6,145 nucleotides of DNA from contig JAQVYD010000076.1 of the NCBI GenBank assembly GCA_028709105.1, forward strand, positions 1 through 6,145, in the 5' to 3' direction. Source of the DNA: Clostridia bacterium (lineage in GTDB: Bacteria; Bacillota; Peptococcia; DRI-13; DTU073). This document shows positions 5,806 through 6,145 of the stretch, one piece after another. Both the position numbers and the translations under genes were made by a program. Numbering within the stretch: the first letter of the stretch is position 1; each line of letters opens with the position of its first letter. Below the pieces are notes generated by a model. The model was not told where the DNA came from and did no database searches. It was given only the letters and a program-made list of their open reading frames with translations.

Positions 5806-5873
5806 CAAGTGTGTGCAGGGAACGGTGCCCTCATCATTCCCCCAAGTGTAGGGAACGACGCCCTCGTCGTTCC
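5806..5873. repeat. tandem pair of REP-like hairpins
   Basis: Two related units begin with CAAGTGT (5806 and 5843), 37 bp apart. The first folds as GGGAACGGTG (5818-5827), loop CCCT, CATCATTCCC (5832-5841), with one mismatch and one wobble. The second is a perfect 9-bp stem, GGAACGACG (5852-5860), loop CCCT (5861-5864), CGTCGTTCC (5865-5873). A GTAG tetranucleotide (5848-5851) directly precedes the second stem, as in REP elements served by RAYT transposases. Neither hairpin has a following T-run, so they are poor terminators. Confidence 0.7.
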
Positions 5874-5907
5874 GCCTTGTAAGAAATGCATGATTATGAA
5901 TTGCCTT

Positions 5908-5929
5908 TTTAATGTTTAATGTTTTAATG
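5908..5929. repeat. TTTAATG short tandem repeat, three units
   Basis: TTTAATG at 5908-5914 and 5915-5921 is followed by TTTTAATG at 5922-5929. It is an AT-rich seven-base period that leads into the heptad array beginning at 5934, and is probably slippage-prone. Confidence 0.6.
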
Positions 5930-5933
5930 TTTT

Positions 5934-5968
5934 CATTATGAATTATGAATTATGCATTATGAATTATC
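5934..5968. repeat. heptad repeat (A/C)ATTATG, five units
   Basis: Five head-to-tail units run CATTATG, AATTATG, AATTATG, CATTATG, AATTATC. The array ends 21 bp before the DUF6470 start codon and shares an exact 20-mer with the array at 5782-5802. The ATG triplets it contains belong to the repeat and are not likely starts. Confidence 0.75.
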
Positions 5969-5989
5969 TTTTCAAGCGTGGTGGTCGTG

Positions 5990-6145
5990 ATGTCTCTGGA
6001 AATACGGACAACCTGGACTCAACTGGGGATACATACTACCCCATCGGTTTTGCAGATGAGGCAGTCAAAGGGAGCATGGGAACAAAAGTCGCAAAAGGTG
6101 GAAATGGTGCTGGAGCGGGAGCCTGTGCAGGTCTTGATTGACCAG
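5990..6145 (+). CDS. yviE: DUF6470 family flagellar-locus protein (YviE-like), 5' part only
   Basis: The frame is open to the window edge and gives the first 52 residues, beginning MSLEIRTTWTQLGIHTTP. The pattern (Q/T)LGI-x-TTP-x-x-L-x-x-R-Q followed by short repeats of acidic and hydrophobic residues (VEMVLEREPVQVLIDQ) resembles DUF6470 proteins such as B. subtilis YviE, which lies in the same place after flgL and before fliW and csrA. The function of the family is unknown to me. The ATG at 5990 is preceded in frame by GTG codons at 5978, 5981 and 5987, and the nearest in-frame stop is at 5960. There is no strong ribosome binding site; GGTGG at 5980-5984 is the best. The repeat island therefore separates the gene from the upstream operon and possibly from efficient initiation signals. 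Confidence 0.72.
   Translation, partial: MSLEIRTTWTQLGIHTTPSVLQMRQSKGAWEQKSQKVEMVLEREPVQVLIDQ

Larger units (their letters stand above)
5434..5989. other. 556-bp non-coding repeat island between flgL and the DUF6470 gene
   Basis: The genes from flgM to flgL are 12-16 bp apart, but this gap is 556 bp. It is filled by successive repeat structures: the flgL-tail echo (to 5521), a 221-bp fold-back element (5523-5743), heptad arrays (5782-5802, 5934-5968), tandem hairpins (5806-5873) and TTTAATG repeats (5908-5929). No open frame in it resembles a protein, and I see no convincing promoter or U-tailed terminator. Accumulated repeat insertion into an intergenic site is the likely origin. Confidence 0.7.

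Noticed and set aside
5782..5968. CRISPR array
   Set aside because: The heptads are contiguous with no unique spacers, and the hairpin units are only two and not separated by variable spacers of constant length.
5938..6141. 67-codon + frame starting in the heptad array
   Set aside because: Its start ATG is part of the repeat, and its Gly-rich product is out of frame with the DUF6470-like protein that begins at 5990.

Overview
The window reads as a chromosomal segment of a Gram-positive, flagellated bacterium of the Firmicutes, probably a clostridial or Peptococcaceae-like lineage. The evidence is a clear CodY (a Firmicutes-restricted regulator), strong AGGAGG-type ribosome binding sites, and the gene order comFC-yvyF-flgM-flgN-flgK-flgL-DUF6470(yviE), which is the order I recall from Bacillus subtilis. 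The lineage below phylum is inference. All genes are on the + strand.

Region 1 (12-851): codY, the nutrient-sensing global repressor. It is followed by a 96-bp spacer holding two back-to-back structures: three exact GGGTAAAA units plus a fourth G-run (a canonical G-quadruplex motif), then a perfect 38-bp palindrome.

Region 2 (852-2121): comFC, a phosphoribosyltransferase-fold competence protein with an N-terminal Zn-finger, then yvyF, a small zinc-ribbon protein typical of this locus.

Region 3 (2122-5433): a 165-bp spacer with a probable sigma-28 promoter and a CodY-box-like site, followed by flgM (anti-sigma-28), flgN (export chaperone), flgK and flgL (hook-filament junction proteins). The genes are separated by only 12-16 bp and look co-transcribed. 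FlgM holds sigma-28 until the hook is complete, FlgN escorts FlgK and FlgL to the export gate, and FlgK and FlgL form the junction on which the filament grows.

Region 4 (5434-5989): a 556-bp non-coding island that interrupts the otherwise tight operon. It is built of several different repeat families: an imperfect duplication of the flgL 3' end with 10-bp periodic units, a 221-bp fold-back element with terminal inverted repeats, heptad AT-rich arrays and a tandem pair of REP-like hairpins. No real gene is visible in it.

Region 5 (5990-end): the 5' part of a DUF6470 (YviE-like) flagellar-locus gene, cut by the window edge.

Nothing here amounts to a proven new system. The best leads are the G-quadruplex/palindrome pair behind codY, the shortened effector loop of CodY, the CodY-box-like sites in codY and in the flgM leader, and the mosaic repeat island inside the flagellar operon.
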